Assembly: GCA_009920875.1 (NCBI GenBank)
Contig: RFZE01000060.1
Location: forward strand, 1 to 8,609
Length of the DNA stretch: 8,609 nt
Reading direction: 5' to 3'
Source of the DNA: Alphaproteobacteria bacterium
GTDB lineage: Bacteria; Pseudomonadota; Alphaproteobacteria; RS24
Shown here: positions 7,342 to 8,609 of the stretch, in pieces
How the letters are laid out: each line of letters opens with the position of its first letter
Position numbering within the stretch: position 1 is the first letter of the stretch
The notes under the pieces: model-generated
Databases searched by the model: none
What the model saw: the letters and a program-made list of their open reading frames with translations, nothing else
What the model was told of the DNA's origin: nothing
Translations under genes and position numbers: made by a program

Positions 7342-7962
7342 TTAACCCTCCTGCCCGTCTTGTTCGGCTTTTTCATCGCCCGGCAGCAGACCGGCGGCCT
7401 GCGCGCCTTCCCACGGGCTTTCAAAATCGAAATCACGAAATTCTTGCACCAGTGAAACCGGCTCTTGAATGACTTTTTTGCTGTCATCGCAATAGCGCAC
7501 TTCAACATGGCCGGTCAGCGGAAAGTCTTTGCGCAGCGGATAACCCTCAAAGCCGTAATCGGTCAGCAGACGGCGCAAATCAGGATGGCCGGAAAACAAA
7601 ATGCCATACATATCGAAGGCTTCGCGCTCATACCAATTGGCGACGTCAAAGAGACCCGTCACACTCGGCACTTGTGTCTCTTCACCGGCTTGCAGCTTGA
7701 CGCGAATACGACAATTTTGGGTCATGGAAAGCAAGTGATAGACGACATCAAACCGCAAAGGACGATTTGGGTAGTCAGCGCCACATAAATCCATTAACTG
7801 GGTGAAAGCACAGGCCGGATCATCACGCAAAAAGCGCAATACGGGCTCGATGTTGCCGGGGTTTACGTCCAAAGTCAGTTCGCCAAAATGCATAGCGTGA
7901 CCGGCCAGCTTGTCTCCAAGACCGGCAGCAATATGCTCAGCGAGGTTTTGTAAATCCGTCAT
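7342..7962 (-). CDS. nuoC: NADH-quinone oxidoreductase subunit C (30 kDa subunit)
   Basis: NuoC (206 aa) corresponds to the mitochondrial 30 kDa subunit NDUFS3. It is a structural protein of the peripheral arm that packs against NuoD and carries no cofactor. The family signature lies at residues 110-137: WYEREAFDMYGI, then FxGHPDLRRLLTDYGFEG, leading into YPLRKDFPLTG (141-151) and VRY (155-157). Earlier, FTQLMDLCGADYP (53-65) and RFDVVYHLLS (70-79) are also characteristic. It is a separate gene from nuoD, as in alphaproteobacteria and mitochondria, whereas E. coli has a NuoCD fusion. It starts 8 nt after the nuoB stop with an AGGG at 7969-7972 overlapping that stop. The C-terminal acidic tail after about residue 187 is weakly conserved in the family. 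Nothing appears truncated. Confidence 0.97.
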   Translation of the reverse strand: MTDLQNLAEHIAAGLGDKLAGHAMHFGELTLDVNPGNIEPVLRFLRDDPACAFTQLMDLCGADYPNRPLRFDVVYHLLSMTQNCRIRVKLQAGEETQVPSVTGLFDVANWYEREAFDMYGILFSGHPDLRRLLTDYGFEGYPLRKDFPLTGHVEVRYCDDSKKVIQEPVSLVQEFRDFDFESPWEGAQAAGLLPGDEKAEQDGQEG

Positions 7963-7970
7963 ATTGCGCC

Positions 7971-8516
7971 CTACCGTTCAATCGTGCCGGTGCGACGGAT
8001 TTTCTTTTGCAGCAGCAAAATACCGTAAAACAAAGCTTCCGCCGTTGGCGGGCAGCCCGGTACGTAAACATCAACCGGCACAACGCGGTCACAGCCGCGC
8101 ACGACGGAATAAGAATAATGATAATAGCCGCCGCCATTGGCGCATGATCCCATAGAGATGACATAGCGTGGCTCGGGCATTTGGTCATAAACCTTACGCA
8201 GCGCCGGCGCCATTTTATTGGTCAGCGTGCCGGCAACAATCATCACATCAGATTGGCGCGGGCTGGCGCGCGGGGCGACGCCATAGCGCTCAATATCGAG
8301 GCGTGGCATTTGAATATGCATCATCTCAACGGCGCAACAGGCAAGGCCAAACAGCATCCAGTGCAGCGAACCGGTGCGCGCCCAATTAATCAAATCTTCT
8401 GACGAAGCCAACACAAAGCCTTTATCGGCCAGCTGGTCTGAAACCTGCTCATAATACGGATCGGCCATCGGGGCCGGCAGGTTTTTCTTTAAGTGACTGA
8501 GATCTTGGTCTGACAT
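7971..8516 (-). CDS. nuoB: NADH-quinone oxidoreductase subunit B (N2 cluster subunit)
   Basis: NuoB (181 aa) is the PSST/NDUFS7 homologue and carries the terminal [4Fe-4S] cluster N2, which hands electrons to quinone at the interface with NuoD and NuoH. All four N2 ligands are visible: the tandem C60-C61 in GLACCAVEMMH, C125 in MGSCANGGG and C155 in VPGCPPTAEA. The highly conserved stretch GVAPRASPRQSDVMIVAG (residues 79-96) and NKMAPALRKVYDQMPEPRYV (100-119) are typical of alphaproteobacterial and mitochondrial forms. The protein is soluble, with no membrane segment expected. The ATG at 8516 has a strong AGGAG ribosome binding site (8523-8527) six nt upstream, which overlaps the nuoA stop and suggests coupled translation. 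Length is normal for the family and no key residue is missing. Confidence 0.98.
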   Translation of the reverse strand: MSDQDLSHLKKNLPAPMADPYYEQVSDQLADKGFVLASSEDLINWARTGSLHWMLFGLACCAVEMMHIQMPRLDIERYGVAPRASPRQSDVMIVAGTLTNKMAPALRKVYDQMPEPRYVISMGSCANGGGYYHYSYSVVRGCDRVVPVDVYVPGCPPTAEALFYGILLLQKKIRRTGTIER

Positions 8517-8525
8517 GGCGCGCTC

Positions 8526-8609
8526 CTAATCCCAATCAAGGGCGCCTTTGCGCCACTCATAGGCAAAGCCGATGGTGAGCACGGCCAGAAAGAACATCAT
8601 GGACCAGAA
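8526..8609 (-). CDS. nuoA: NADH-quinone oxidoreductase subunit A, C-terminal fragment
   Basis: This is the last 27 codons plus a TAG stop of a gene that begins beyond the right edge of the window. The visible peptide is the end of a hydrophobic helix (FWSMMFFLAVLTIGFAYEWR) followed by KGALDWD. The pattern YEWRKGALxWD closes NuoA proteins, which are small three-helix membrane subunits next to NuoH, NuoJ and NuoK at the junction of the peripheral and membrane arms of complex I. The stop lies 9 nt before the nuoB start, and the nuoB ribosome binding site overlaps it. The identification rests on this C-terminal motif plus position immediately before nuoB, which is the standard order. The N-terminus and the conserved NuoA loop between helices 1 and 2 cannot be assessed. 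Confidence 0.93.
   Translation of the reverse strand, partial: FWSMMFFLAVLTIGFAYEWRKGALDWD

Noticed and set aside
6212..7345. A 377-codon open frame on the plus strand opposite nuoD
   Set aside because: It mirrors almost the whole of nuoD and is His- and Ile-rich with no family resemblance. The nuoD reading is certain from its quinone-site motifs, so this is a shadow frame.
1..8609. Frequent ACCGGC/GCCGGT words across the window, considered as a possible uptake or Chi-like repeated signal
   Set aside because: They occur within codons such as GCC-GGT and GCC-GGC and have no fixed flanks, spacing or orientation. Amino-acid and codon preference explains them adequately without a genome-wide count.

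Overview
This window is an internal slice of a bacterial respiratory complex I operon (NADH:quinone oxidoreductase, type I). Every gene lies on the minus strand, so transcription runs from high to low coordinates in the order nuoA(partial)-B-C-D-E-F-G-H-I-J-K(partial). The first and last genes are cut by the window edges; the nine genes between them are complete and intact.

The proteins point to an alphaproteobacterium. nuoC and nuoD are separate genes, not fused as in E. coli. NuoG lacks the extra N7 cluster cysteines. The NuoB, NuoD, NuoH and NuoJ sequences, including the NuoJ C-terminal tail ending in EPGQGI, resemble alphaproteobacterial and mitochondrial forms. GC content looks to be in the mid-50s percent from a few lines counted by eye. 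I cannot name a genus.

Layout from right to left: the NuoA C-terminus (8609-8526); the connecting and quinone-site subunits NuoB, NuoC and NuoD (8516-6146); the NADH dehydrogenase module NuoE, NuoF and NuoG (6149-2216); then the membrane-anchoring and Q-module genes NuoH, NuoI and NuoJ (2223-100) and the NuoK N-terminus (97-1). Packing is extremely tight. Only 36 bases lie outside coding sequence, in six gaps of 2 to 9 nt, and four junctions overlap (D/E by 4 nt, E/F and F/G by 1 nt, G/H by 8 nt). No gap could hold a promoter or terminator of ordinary size, so the window looks like the middle of one long transcript.

Functionally, NADH is oxidised at FMN in NuoF. Electrons pass through clusters in NuoF, NuoG and NuoI (with the side cluster N1a in NuoE) to N2 in NuoB, and reach quinone at the NuoB/NuoD/NuoH interface. 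Redox energy drives proton pumping in the membrane arm, of which NuoA, NuoH, NuoJ and NuoK are represented here. The ligands for all eight canonical Fe-S clusters are visible. I found no accessory gene, mobile element, RNA gene, CRISPR array or novel system. The findings are modest sequence deviations and gene-organisation details.
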